The notes under the pieces were generated by a model. The model searched no databases. It was not told the origin of the DNA and worked only from the letters and a program-made list of their open reading frames with translations. 64,000 nucleotides of DNA, from assembly GCF_033568475.1 (NCBI RefSeq), contig NC_133121.1, forward strand, positions 131,782,375 through 131,846,374. The letters are read 5' to 3'. This document shows positions 52,627 through 64,000 of the stretch, piece after piece (position 1 is the first letter of the stretch; each line of letters starts with the position of its first letter). Origin of the DNA: Henckelia pumila (taxonomy: Eukaryota; Streptophyta; Magnoliopsida; Lamiales; Gesneriaceae). A program made the position numbers and the translations under genes.

Positions 52627-54041
52627 GAGCAAGATGATGATAATGAAGCTTTACTAGACTAAACAATCCGAAAACATAATTAAACCCAAAAATAGAAATA
52701 TAAAGCGCCCATAATAGAAAAAAAATGTATGGTTTAGTTTTAAAAGATTTTTGGGTCTCAGAAAATGGAAAATGCGGACAATTTACGTGGTGTAAATGAT
52801 TGTGCAAGTGATAGGAACTGAATCTGGTATTTGATTTGCTGGACGGAAATCAGTGGGAGAAAGAAACCACTAGAATGCTTAATCATGCAAATGATTTAAT
52901 TAATTAATTATTATTATTATTATCAAACTGCCTATCTAAGCAAACATCGACTTAGGCAGCTTAACAAATTGATTAAATATATAAGCTGATCAACTTCATC
53001 TACAATCATCGTCATGAATATTCAATATAAACCATGGTTCGATTGCGTAACGGTGAAAGTCGTAAATTAAATAATTAGAAAATTTTATTGAAGTTTCAAA
53101 AAAAAAAAATTATTGAATTTTTTGTAGTAAAATGGGGTAATTCTTAAGTTTAATTCATTGTGAACATGTTTCTTCACCTTTCATTCGAAGTTCTTACACT
53201 AACAAACAATTTGATGTCATGGTCCGAATTTTTTACGAGAACCCTAGACGTTCGAGGAAAAAGAAAAGTTTTATCAAATCTTTGGTATGATGGAAAGAAA
53301 ATCATGAACTTTTTTAATGGTACCTAATGCTTCAATATTTGTACATAAAGATTTTAATAAGAATCATTGAAAATCTATGAAACTTTTCAATACCAACTAA
53401 CTTTTATGGAGTTTAAAAAAGTCAAGATTGAATACAACTTTACTTTTTAAAACTCCATGAAAATCTATTTTGAATACCACTATACTTTTATGGAGTTTGC
53501 AAAAGTCTATATTGAATACCTAAAAACTTTTAAAGTCCATAAAAGTCTTTAAAAATTAAAAGTCTATAACCAATACACATCCCTTACTATCAAATACAAC
53601 TTATGTAATCTAATATACATGTAGATATACCACTTTGAATCATAAATTTTTTTTACCATTCATTTTCTATTTTATTGTCTCACCATTAATTAATCATATT
53701 TTATCTTAATTAATATTTTCAATCAGATATCTATTTTCAATTATATTATATTTGTATTTATGTATTAAATATTAATAATCATATATTTAATTATAAATTT
53801 TTCACGAATATCGCACGAACTGTTTTCAGTTTTGTTAAATATACGATCCTGAAGAAAAGTTTATTATTGTAAATTTATTAATTAGCTAGCACACAAATCT
53901 ACTTGATCAATTGTTCTACATTAATTAATATTTTATCCGAATTCGAATATAATCATATCATCCGAACATATAGTATCTAAGATATTTTATATTCTTATTA
54001 CTTCTCACAAATCATAATTTATAAGAGGGACGGCAAATGAA
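52627..54041. other. Intergenic DNA with a self-similar stretch
   Basis: No gene is seen. At about 53330-53580 short variants of TTGAATACCACTATACTTTT and CTTTTATGGAGTTT recur in direct and inverted order, which suggests a decayed small DNA transposon, but no ends could be fixed. Confidence 0.35.

Positions 54042-54081
<40 letters not shown>
54042..54081. repeat. (ATT)n microsatellite
   Basis: About 13 ATT units, directly next to the left end of the possible Helitron. Confidence 0.93.
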
Positions 54082-54083
<2 letters not shown>

Positions 54084-54084
<1 letters not shown>

Positions 54085-54607
54085 CTATTATATCTATTCT
54101 ATTTTATTCTATCTTATTAAAGTTTAGGGGTTGGTATGTTGGTATTATCAACTTTTTTTTTAATTAGCCCTTTAGTTTATATTTAATTACAGTAGTGCCA
54201 TTTTATTTTGTCTATTAATAATTACTTATTTACAAAAAATGTTATTCTCATAATATTTTTTTTTGTCTTTTATGGATATTTGTTTCAAAATTGTTATTTT
54301 TTAATTTCACTATTTATTATTTATTCTATCTATTCCATTTTATTAAAATTGAGGGTTTGATATGACCAACCCTTCTTTACTTAGCCCTTTAGTATATATT
54401 TAATTACAGTAGTGTCATTTTATTTTGTCTATTAATAACTAATTATTTACAAAAATGTTATTCTCATAATATTTTTTTTGTTCTTTATGGATATTCATTT
54501 CAAAATTGTTATTTTTAAATTTCAATATTTATTATTATTATTTATTATTTTCAGTTAAACATTAGATAGTAAAAAGTATGCAATGCGTGCGTCGAGATAC
54601 TAGCTAG
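54084..54607. mobile_element. Possible non-autonomous Helitron
   Basis: The left end TCTATTATATCTATTC after an A, and the right end ACTAGCTAG before a T, fit the TC...CTRR rule and insertion between A and T. A short GC-rich segment (TGCAATGCGTGCGTCGAG) precedes the right end, although its hairpin is weak. The interior holds a 217-bp direct duplication. Helitron ends are short, so this remains tentative. Confidence 0.35.
54164..54540. repeat. Direct duplication, period 217 bp
   Basis: The blocks starting at 54164 and 54381 both begin TTAGCCCTTTAGT and continue through ATTTAATTACAGTAGTG, TTTTGTCTATTAATAA, TGTTATTCTCATAATATTT and TTATGGATAT, with few differences. Confidence 0.8.
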
Positions 54608-54608
54608 T

Positions 54609-56227
54609 ATATATAAAACATGAGCACTTTAGTGGTCTTTTGCATGCTCACTTTTAGTTTTTTTTTTCCGAAAATAAAAACCACACAAAATTATCAACTT
54701 GCAAAAAAATTAAAATTAAAATTAAAATCAAATACTTAAAAAAAAAAAATTATATTTTATACAATCAAATTTCTTTTAATTGTTAGAGAATACACACATA
54801 ACATATATTTATATATAACATTATATACTTAATGTGTGTGCGCGGTGACCAGTTTACATAAAATGTGATGGGACAAAATCAAGAATATACTCCATGTGTG
54901 TGCGTGGGCAAATAAATTGTTTCACTTGCATGTAATTAGCTGGGGGGCAACCACCCATTTTCAAGAGGTAAACTCAGAAACTTTTAGTATAAAAATCGCC
55001 TTCATGTAAGAAATTTGTTAAGAAATTACATGTAAACTTTAAAAAAAAAAATCCTTTTACAAATAATTGTTATATTCACGGCTCCTCATTCCATCTTGAT
55101 TCGAAGATTTTATTATTATATCACAACGATGATGGAAAATGAGAATTCCGAGTATTAGGTAAAATTTTATGCTATAAAAGTTGATTATAATGACAGAAGT
55201 TGAAAATAAATTGGATAATTATAATCCAATGGGGGCATTATAGTACCTTTCATGTTGTTTTCGGTTCTTGTTTAATATTAGATGCTAATAAAAATCTTTT
55301 CACATATTCATATTGATAGTGGCATGATACCAAAGCACAGAGACCTACAGACAATGACAAACTGCAAAAAGTTACATTTTAAGAAAAAAAATTATACATA
55401 AACAACTTTTTAATTTTTTTTTGTGACGTAAAAATACGCACCGGGTAAACCCACATCCACTACTTTTTAATTTTTATTTTATAAGAATCTGCAATTGCTA
55501 CTTCCCGGGTACACATTTGGTGAACCCATAACACAATAGCATGCAAATTGCAAATCAGTTAAACTGCATTAGGAAAGTCTTATGTGACATGATCATCATG
55601 TGCAACAGTTACTAGTATACACACAAAATTTTCGTGAGATGGTTTTACGGATAAATTTTGTGAGAAAAATATCTTATTTCGGTCACTCATGAAAAAAATT
55701 TACTTTTTGTTATAAATATGAACAAGATTGACTCATTTCATAGATAAAGATCTATGGCAGCGTCAACAAGAAACCTACTCCCTCAAACACACATATATGA
55801 GAGAGAAAAACACAACATCATAAATATATTTTTTAAAAGAAATCTTATAAATTAGAAGATAAGAACTAAAAAACAAAGAAATGAAGTCGTTGGTTTAAGA
55901 AAAGATAACCAGTACATATAATCCAACAAAAAAAAAAAGAATATATTCCTTTTCGGAAGTGATTCATCTTCCCCAACTCTTCGGTGCCAGGATTTTGAAG
56001 TCAAAGCTAACGTATATGCTACAAAGAAGGTCTTTTTCCCATAAAATATAATTTGTCAATGTCACTGTTTAATTAATTAAGTGGTGAAAAAATGTTGCAT
56101 ATTTTGCGCGACTCTTCTAAACTGTCGTTCTCATTAGTGTGACTCACAATGATGGGTATGAGCTTTCTCTTGATATTTTTTTATACAACCAATAGAATTT
56201 CAAAAACTTATAGCTCTCTGTGCATGT

Positions 56228-56230
<3 letters not shown>
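54609..56230. other. AT-rich intergenic DNA
   Basis: No gene is seen. A diverged relative of the repeat near 52505 lies at about 55630-55785, sharing ATGAACAAGATTGACTC, GATAAAGATCTATG and CAAGAAACCTACTC-like blocks. Confidence 0.4.

Positions 56231-56263
<33 letters not shown>
56231..56263. repeat. (AT)n microsatellite
   Basis: About 16 AT units. Confidence 0.93.
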
Positions 56264-56268
<5 letters not shown>

Positions 56269-56383
56269 TGAGAACATATATTTTTAAAATTTATTTGAAA
56301 CATACTCAATTCGAAACAAAAATGTATATCATATAATGTTTAGAATTGTGAAATGATACAATATCATGTCATGTAAACCCACA

Positions 56384-56414
<31 letters not shown>

Positions 56415-56434
56415 GTAATAATAATAATAATAAA
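56384..56434. repeat. (AAT)n microsatellite
   Basis: About 17 AAT units, with one AGT interruption. Confidence 0.93.
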
Positions 56435-56929
56435 TAATTGATTTTACAAACAAATAGTTTATTTGAATGAGGTGGATCTAGTCATCTAGCTATCAATCAA
56501 TTCATGTGAAGAGATAAACAAGTTAAAATACCTTTTAAGAGATCAGGTTACATAATAAATTTTCAAATACGGTTTATCCATCTATATTATGTATTTATTT
56601 TGCATCAATCAAATCATTAATCATTTATCTTACATCAATCAAATTATTGAATTCAAATTACTATATTACCCTTATAAATAATATTATTCATATTTTATTT
56701 ATTCTCAAAAGGTTAAAATTGTAATTTATTATTTTTACATAAAATTTAATCAATCAAATCAAATAAACTATAATCTATCAATCAAATCAAATACTATATT
56801 AATTATTATTTTTTATTTATTTCATATTACATTATAATACTTATCCATATATTGTTAATCTATCAATGAATCAAAACGGTACCTAAGAGAAGAATTTTAT
56901 TAGGCAATTCTGATTTAAATTTTTAATAT

Positions 56930-57884
56930 CTCCTCTGGCCCCGTTCCACTTTGGGTTGGGTCTGAGATTTTATTTGTTGGTGTTGGGCTTTAAACCAACA
57001 ACAAGAAGCTCGCCATAGCCGACTTCATCTTCACTTTCATCAAATGGGATCTTCTCAGTCTCTCGCTTTGTTTTTGTTTTAAATATCTGTTTGTTCTTCA
57101 AACCGGCTAGCTAGTGTTTTCGTTTCTTTCAGGTTCCCTCTACCCTATTTCTGCAATTTAAAAAATTTTGTATCCTCTTCTCCTCTTTCAATTGAAATAT
57201 GTTTATATTATTTAGATTAGGTTCGTGATTGTGCAACATTTTTCTTACTACCCGAAAAATGATATTCGAGATGGTTATACTTCAAATGTTATTTGCTGTG
57301 AATTTTTTTTATCGAAGAACCTAATCCCTTTGGTTCTGCATTCTTCAAATATATGTGACACTCTTTGATGCATCAAATCAAATAAAATACACATGAAAAA
57401 TTTAATTAATTATTTATTTATTATGGATTAAGGGGCACAAGTCTCCGCAGACATATGACAAAAATCGTTAATATACATTAAGATGAAATTAATATTAGAA
57501 ATAAAATTTATAATTATTTTAAAATAGATGTATACCAAATCAGTCTTTTCCGATTTTATCTAATGTCAGAAGTATACGAAGAACTGAGAGTTAAAGCTTA
57601 TGTACTGGAAGAAACTATGGTTTTGTTGTATTAAACCATTTTATTTTTTTGTACACTCTATCCTTGTTCTTTTTAAAGCACGGGTGCTTTATGTGATTTC
57701 CTGTTATTTAACAGTGCTATTTGGGAGAAGTATTTCTTAAGTCAAATTAATTTCACAATATTCTTATTTAGATTGTGAAATTATGGGACATTGAATGTTT
57801 GGTATGTTTTGAATCTAAAATTTTCAGGCGAGAGAAGTGAAGCTTCGTTGGAAGTTCTTGCAGTGAAGGGGAATAAAGTAAACC
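56930..57884 (+). promoter_or_regulatory. Probable promoter and 5' leader of RPB11
   Basis: Composition changes at about 56930 to include GGCCCCG, GGGTTGGG and TGGGCTT (site II-like) motifs, usual upstream of plant housekeeping genes, followed by a pyrimidine-rich leader (57025-57130). A good acceptor TTTTCAG at about 57822-57828 just before the start codon suggests an intron in the 5' leader; the matching donor was not fixed. Confidence 0.45.
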
Positions 57885-59956
57885 ATGAATGCTCCTGATC
57901 GTTACGAGCGCTTTGTTGTTCCTGAAGGCATCTCAAAGTAATCTACTGTCTCCCTCTGAACGAGTCTCAATATATTCACACTGATTTATGTGTTTCCTTG
58001 CGGAGTTTTATAACCGTTTCATTTTTCAAATTTTAAATAGGGTTTCATACGAAAGGGACACTAAAATCATCAATGCAGCATCGTTTACCATCGAGCGAGA
58101 GGACCACACCATTGGAAACATCCTCCGCATGTAATAGAATTTGCCCTCTTTTCTGTAATTGAATATTTGTTCAGCTTTACTCAAAACCCTAGTTTGAAGG
58201 CTCGGGTTTTTCGTGCGAGATACAACTCAGGCAGCTGCACAGGGATGAAAATGTACTTTTTGCCGGCTACAAGTTGCCTCATCCCCTCCAGTACAAAATC
58301 ATTGTCAGGGTGTGTGCTTATATTGTTTTGGATTTTCTGTTCATTGTTTTTGTGATCGTTGTAGAAAGAAGTGATTTATGAGCGGCATCTGGCAATAATG
58401 GTATTTTTGGTTATTACAGTTGGTGTAATTGGTTAAAATGGCTGTCAATGAGTGTTGCCCTGGCCCTGTAAATGGGAGGTTAGGGAGGTATATTAGCAAA
58501 TTTCCTACTCCTGTTATTGTGAATTGATTTTAGAATACACGTATTCAACTTAATGGTGACTTGTAGATCAGTCCTATAATCCTATTGGATGCAATGTTAC
58601 AAATTTCAATTCGAGCAGTGCACCACGGTTGTCTTCTTACAGGAAAACGAGTTCTAGTAGTCACTTTCACATCATGGATCAAGTTGGTTTGTGCCTGACT
58701 CTTGATTTACATCGTTATCATCTTGGTAAAGTTGATTCTATTTGGTCACCCTTGAGGAAAATAATCGTCAATGTGTTGGTTCTTGTTACATTTGTCACAT
58801 GGTTTACTAAAATATTTGCCACTACCCCTCCTGTCATTATGGCCTTTATTTTTAAGGCAGATGTTTACCAGCAACATGACTAGGAATTTTCTTTAATTGA
58901 TGAATTAATTATGATGACGTGTTTTGCAATTTTCATAATTGTTATCAAGGTTGATGTTTCAACTTGCTTTTGCAGTGCAGCATATTGACATTATACATAG
59001 CTTCTGAATAGTTCCGCCCTTACAAATTCTAGTTGTATAGTTTTTATTTCTTAGTATTGTCGTTTTTGGGTGAAGGGAAATCTGTTCAGCTTTTGAATAC
59101 TTTTGTGAAAATTTTGAGAGAAGTAGACATATTCTTATCTGTGCATTTATTTATATCCCCAGCTTCCAGATGTTTCCTATGTAACTTGTTCTCTGGGTTT
59201 CAATGTTACTGTAAGTGTGACTTTGTGATACTAATATCTGTAGATCCACACTACCAGCCAATCTTCCCCCATGCAAGCATATAATCAGGCTATCAATGAT
59301 CTGGATAAGGAGCTTGATCATCTGAAGAATGAATTTGAGGTATTGTTAGATTACATGATGTGTGCATTATATATTTGGGGAGCAGAGCCTGAATTCAGTA
59401 TGCCTGGAGTCTACTGTTAATATCTGCAACTTAGAAGTCATGCTGGTGATAATTTGAAGGAATATTGGTTGCATTTTATAATCCTAAAATCGATGTATTA
59501 ATATGGTCCAGGGTATATATTACCAAATTTCTTGAGTATTTGGAATTATTGGTGTGATAGTCTAGAATATAGCAACATCAATATGTGCAAACTATGCTTG
59601 TTTACGTGCATAGTCCTCCCGTTGGGGTTCTGTCATTAGCTATAGAAATGGTGGTATTCCCTGGTAGTCTTTACTATCTTGGCACATTACATTAGGAGGA
59701 GAAGTATTCTCTCCCTCTGAGTGTTGTATCCTTGAGTTGACCGTTGAGAGAGAAGTTTTGGTGAAGACATGAACATTTCATTCGAATGCATTACATATCA
59801 CAACTGACTTAGATTTTTTGCCATCTTAACTTTTATAATGCTTAGTTAAGTCGTTTTGAACCGAAGAAAGAATCATCCGTGAATCATGAGGTATCTTAAC
59901 TTTTTTTGTAGATGGAGTTGGCAAGGCACACCGGAAAGCAGCCAAGGGAGTATTAA
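57885..59956 (+). CDS. NRPB11: DNA-directed RNA polymerase II/IV/V subunit 11
   Basis: Five exons, 57885-57937, 58041-58130, 58231-58309, 59244-59339 and 59912-59956 (stop TAA), give a complete 120-aa protein. It starts [15 protein letters not shown] and contains [54 protein letters not shown] and [18 protein letters not shown]. This is almost the whole conserved RPB11 fold, the alpha-like subunit that pairs with RPB3 in the polymerase assembly platform in the nucleus. In plants the same subunit is shared with polymerases IV and V (family knowledge). All introns are GT-AG and phases match. The last exon ([14 protein letters not shown]) is the variable tail; the length is close to the usual 116 or so. 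Single-gene family members are highly conserved, so the identification is secure. Confidence 0.96.
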
Positions 59957-61569
59957 GCTGCATGGCAACTGCTATGATTTTTGTGCGTGCCAGTGAAAAT
60001 CTTCCCCACTGCTGAAGTTGGAAACTAGGACTTGGGTGTACCTTTTCAACTCGTAACCCAAAACTGTATCGACTCTTCTGGACACTAAAAACAAAAGATA
60101 AAAGATATTTAAATGATTCTCAATTGGAACAAACACCAATAGCAAGCCAGATTCCTCCATTGTTTATTCAACGTCAAATTACATTATCTTATAAGAGGTA
60201 ATGATGGTACCTCGGTCCTCGTGTTTGGTGGATCACGATTTTTGGCTCTAACGATAAAAACGCAAAAAAAAAAAAAAATGGAGTCAGTTAGCAAGCAATT
60301 TTAAGGGCACATCCAAAAGGATCCTAGGTTGTAGTTTGGTGATTAAATCTATCATTTCACATTTATAGAATATTTCACGAAGGAATATGAGGTGTACGTT
60401 CTTATAGAAAATTGGAGAAATTTTATTCTTTTAAAAGATTAAATTTAGTAATTTAAAAGCCCTGTTTATATGTACAAGTCCAATAACCAGAGGAATTCTA
60501 ACATCTGATCTGAGATAAAATTACAAATAATGGCAAAAATCACACATGCATGTTTTTCATAATATTATTACTATTAATGACTAATCTAATTAATCCCGCA
60601 AAAAAGGAACAAAAAATTAAACTTTGTATATAAAACTTGAATGCCCTAATTGGCAAGTTGAGGTAAAATCTATGTCGGAACGTTTGAGGACAAAATCTAT
60701 CTTGTTGCATGCGTATATATTTACTATTACTTTATCCATGAATCATACGTACCGGTGATTTCAAATATACTAAATTATCAAATAAATTTTCCCGATCCAT
60801 CTTACTTCAAGATGGTGATTTCGATTTTTTGTTCCCTATTCGAAACCAATTTTGTAAAGAAAAACACAAAAAATCATTTTTTTAAGCATTTATTAACACT
60901 ACCTTATCGTCTAAGCTAATTGATTATTGGATCCTCAATTAATGTAGTCCCAAGAAAAAGTGTCGAATCAAGGTTTAAAGCATTGGCGCATGGCATGTTG
61001 TGAGAATAGCAAGCACACCATTTTGTGAAAGACATGACCCCTTTGTGCCCAGAATTATGGGTTCATGCATGCTTCTCCCATCCTCTCGTCTCTTTCAATT
61101 CCTACAAAAACTAATTATGACAATTTGTGAATAAATAAAAGGAATCTTTCAAATGGATTAATTTATGATACAATTTAGTTAGAAAAATAAATCGATATGT
61201 TTTTAAATTAGCGACAAATTTTAAGTAGCGAGTTGTACATTTAATATTATACGAAGAAATGATGATTTTATAGAATTATTTAATTTTGTGCCAAAATCGA
61301 ATTAATGTTTAAGATATTAGAAGAATAATTTTATATAAAATCGATTAGATTGGGATAAGAAGATGATTATGCTAAGAAGAAAAATGAAGGAAAAAGGCAC
61401 ACAATACACATTATGGGTGTAACATCCCATGTTCACATGGCTTTGCACTGCAGGCTTTTTTATTAAAATAATAAAAAAAATAAATATAAAATTATAGCAT
61501 TTTGAAAAAGTTTATCATTCTATTGCAATCCGGGACCGGATTTGCCAGGCTTTCTGCCATATTGGCAGA
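59957..61569. other. 3' flank of RPB11 and intergenic DNA
   Basis: The first 200 bases or so are probably 3' UTR. The rest is AT-rich with a poly-A run near 60266. A small perfect palindrome TTCTGCCATATTGGCAGAA lies just before the foldback structure, at about 61551. No gene is seen. Confidence 0.4.
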
Positions 61570-63321
61570 ATGTCAATTTATATGTATATATTTATATATA
61601 TTTATTTATTTAATTAATTTGTATCGGTTGTATCCGAAACAAGCCAACTTTTTTGTTAGAAAAATTAAATTTCGTTTAAATTTTTAGTTAATTGAAATAA
61701 GATAATATACGCGTTTCAAACTAATAATCGAGATAATAGATTACCAAATCAAAATATACTCACACTTAGATAATAGTTGATATTTAATTTGAAATAATTG
61801 CACTTGAATTGTTAAAATTTTATTTTTTGATTTTATATATAATAATATTGTTTGATTATATTTATTGTTTACTGAATTCAGACGGATTCAATTTTTGTAT
61901 ATTTAATTATGAAAAAAATGGCTGGTTTAACATGTCTTGTTTCAATCGATTAATTTGGTTAACCAGTCACTTATAGGCCAAAAATAAAAATTATAAAAAT
62001 TTAATCTGTCTCAAATTACTATAATTTCAAACATCTGCATTAATTTTATAATTTTTATATTAGTTTTTTTTATAAAAAAAAGTCATCTATTCCTATTTTA
62101 TTTCACTAAAAACAACATATTATATATAAATCGAAATACATACAACATGATCGGCTTATTTCTTATCTTTATAATAACAATGAATTTTTTTAAAAATTAA
62201 TATAAAAATTCAAAAATTATTAAAAAAATAACAATTTTCCAAGTTCGTAAATTTAAAATTATATGTGTTTTTTTATATCATAAATAAAGTATAATTAACA
62301 ACATTTTCTTAATTTTTATAGTAACACAAAATATTTTCACAATAAATGTAGCAAAATATCATTTAATCAATTTTTCTTATATCCAAAAAATTAACTAATT
62401 GCTCAATTATATTAAAATTTTTACTTCACACGCATTTGAAAGGTAATTATCATAATAATTATGTTATAATTTTTTGATTAAGATGAATTAAAAAAATTAA
62501 TTTAATTTAGTAAAAAATAATATAATTGATAAATTATTTAATTTTTTAATATAATAAAAATTAATTAAATGCTATTACACTACATTTATGGTGATAATTT
62601 TGTGCGGTACTATTAAAATTAAGAAAACGTTGTTACACTCTATTTATCGTATAGAAAACCAAAAAACACATAATTTTAAGTATACGGACTTTGCAAAATA
62701 TTATTTTTTTAATAATTTTTGAATTTTTATATTATTTTGTTAAAAAAAAATTCATTGTTATTATAGATAGAAGTAACAAGCCGACTGTGTTGTATCTATT
62801 TCGATTTATTTACAATATTTTATTTTTAGTTGAATAAAATAAGAGCAGATGACTAGTTTTTTAAGAAAAATAACATAAAAATTGTAAAACTAATGCAGTT
62901 GTTTGAAAAAAAAATAACATAAAAATTATAAAATTGATTCCTCCATTAATATTTGGGTCTAATTCAATCCAAACCCGATAAAAAGGGATAATCATAATTA
63001 AATATACAAAAATAGAATCAGTCTGAATTCAGTATTCAATAAATATAATCAAACAATTAATATAAATTTTATTATTATATATGTAATCAAAAAATAAAAT
63101 GTTAACAATTCAAGTGCAATTATTTCAAATTAAATATCAACTATTATCTAAGTGTGAGTATATTTTGATTTGGTAATCTATTATCTCAATTATTAGTTTG
63201 AAACGCATATATTATCTTATTTCAATTAACTAAAAATTTAAACGAAAAATTAAATTTATGTAATTTTTTTAACAAAAAAGGTGGCTTGTTTCGGATAAAT
63301 GGATACAAAACAAATATATAT
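61570..63321. mobile_element. 1.75-kb foldback (long inverted-repeat) element
   Basis: Left arm 61570 to about 62440 and right arm about 62470-63321 are reverse complements over nearly their whole length, with indels and substitutions. Matching blocks include CCGAAACAAGCCA (61636) and its complement (63282), TGCACTTGAATTGTTAA (61800) and its complement (63101), and CATAATTTTAAG (62670) against AAATTATATGTG (62260). There is no coding region. The ends (TCAAT/ATTGA) lack a visible target duplication. It may be a Mutator-like or other foldback transposon. Confidence 0.75.
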
Positions 63322-64000
63322 TGATAGGTTCGGTTGAAAGTTTAGAAGGGGGGAATATATTTTCAAGCAGTTTTTAGCTAAGTACAATGGAACTCGATCG
63401 ATTTAAGAATAAGTTCAAGATTTATCTTAGTGTCAAATGTAGTTTGGCAAACAGAATGTGTACGGAAAGATGTCAAGCTACAGATTTAAAACACTTGGTA
63501 TAAATCAGTTTAGGAGTATGAAGTATGAGGATGAATGGTAAACTGAAATGACACAAGAAATTGTTTATGGATGTTCGGAGATTTCAAATACTCCTACGTC
63601 ACCTCTACTTCTACTTCGGAAGGATTCACTAGAAGACTTTGATTTATACAAGCAATTTGCACAAACCCAATCCGATTTAGGACTTAACGCTGCCTAAATA
63701 AGAACTCCTAGTATATCACCTTGGTTTCAGTACTAGACTGATTTTACAGTAGAGTAAATACAACTCGAAATCTTTTAGCACAAAGATCGACCCTTCAATG
63801 GTCAGAATGATGCTTATCAATGTGTGAGCTTTCGAGTTTCTTGATCAAGTCTTGAGCGTAAGATGCTTTTGAAATTCTTGTAGTGGCAATGTGTCAACCC
63901 TTGAACTTTGATCAAGATCCCTATTTATAAGCTTTGGTTTGCAACAGTCATAATTTCAAAATGTTCTTCAGATAGGATTCAAATTATTCCCGTTGGATTT
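63322..64000 (-). mobile_element. Putative LTR start, truncated by window end
   Basis: Begins TGATAGGTTCGGTTGAAAG with a purine-rich block (AGAAGGGGGGAA) and differs in composition from its left neighbour. On the minus strand a TATA-like TTATAAATAGGG occurs at about 63922-63933. From memory the beginning resembles copia LTRs. The second LTR and coding part are not in the window, so this is tentative. Confidence 0.4.

Overview
This is a window of plant nuclear DNA, from a eudicot. The evidence is interrupted genes with GT-AG introns and plant-type products, an AT-rich background, and LTR retrotransposons with the plant initiator-Met primer site TGGTATCAGAGC. The species cannot be fixed from the sequence.

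Four ordinary host genes were rebuilt exon by exon. (1) An SCD2-type coiled-coil gene on the minus strand (43-5557, 13 exons seen, continuing off the left edge). (2) A Nudix hydrolase on the plus strand (10892-12060, 5 exons, complete, 199 aa). (3) A type I inositol polyphosphate 5-phosphatase on the minus strand (48954 to about 50613, 6 exons seen, first exon or exons not found). (4) RPB11, the subunit 11 of RNA polymerase II and of the plant-specific polymerases, on the plus strand (57885-59956, 5 exons, complete, 120 aa). They are unrelated neighbours and not a pathway.

The middle of the window (16551-46576) is one large nest of LTR retrotransposons, all with coding strands on minus. The outer element E1 is a Ty3/gypsy element of Tat type (TSD ATAAT, two RNase H domains, 3' tandem repeats). 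It also carries a three-exon gene on the opposite strand (17543-20116). E4, a chromodomain gypsy element (36750-44023), sits inside the E1 protease gene. E2, a probable solo LTR (20636-32649, TSD CTTAC), sits inside the E1 tandem repeats. E3, a young Tekay/Del-like chromovirus with 2.64-kb LTRs (21540-31663, TSD CCTTG), sits inside E2. Removing the three inserts leaves an E1 of about 10.7 kb.

The flanks hold small DNA elements: a hAT-like MITE with a perfect 8-bp TSD (14871-15291) and a relative near 8.2-8.6 kb, a TIR element (6159-6568), a degenerate tandem array (13.4-14.1 kb), a possible Helitron (54084-54607), microsatellites, and a 1.75-kb foldback structure (about 61570-63321). The foldback abuts what looks like the start of another LTR that runs off the right edge.

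The observations most worth following up are the opposite-strand spliced gene in E1 with an abnormal donor site, a 196-nt spliceable intron at the E3 gag-pol junction, a nine-unit palindromic motif array directly upstream of the E4 LTR TATA box, and the large foldback.
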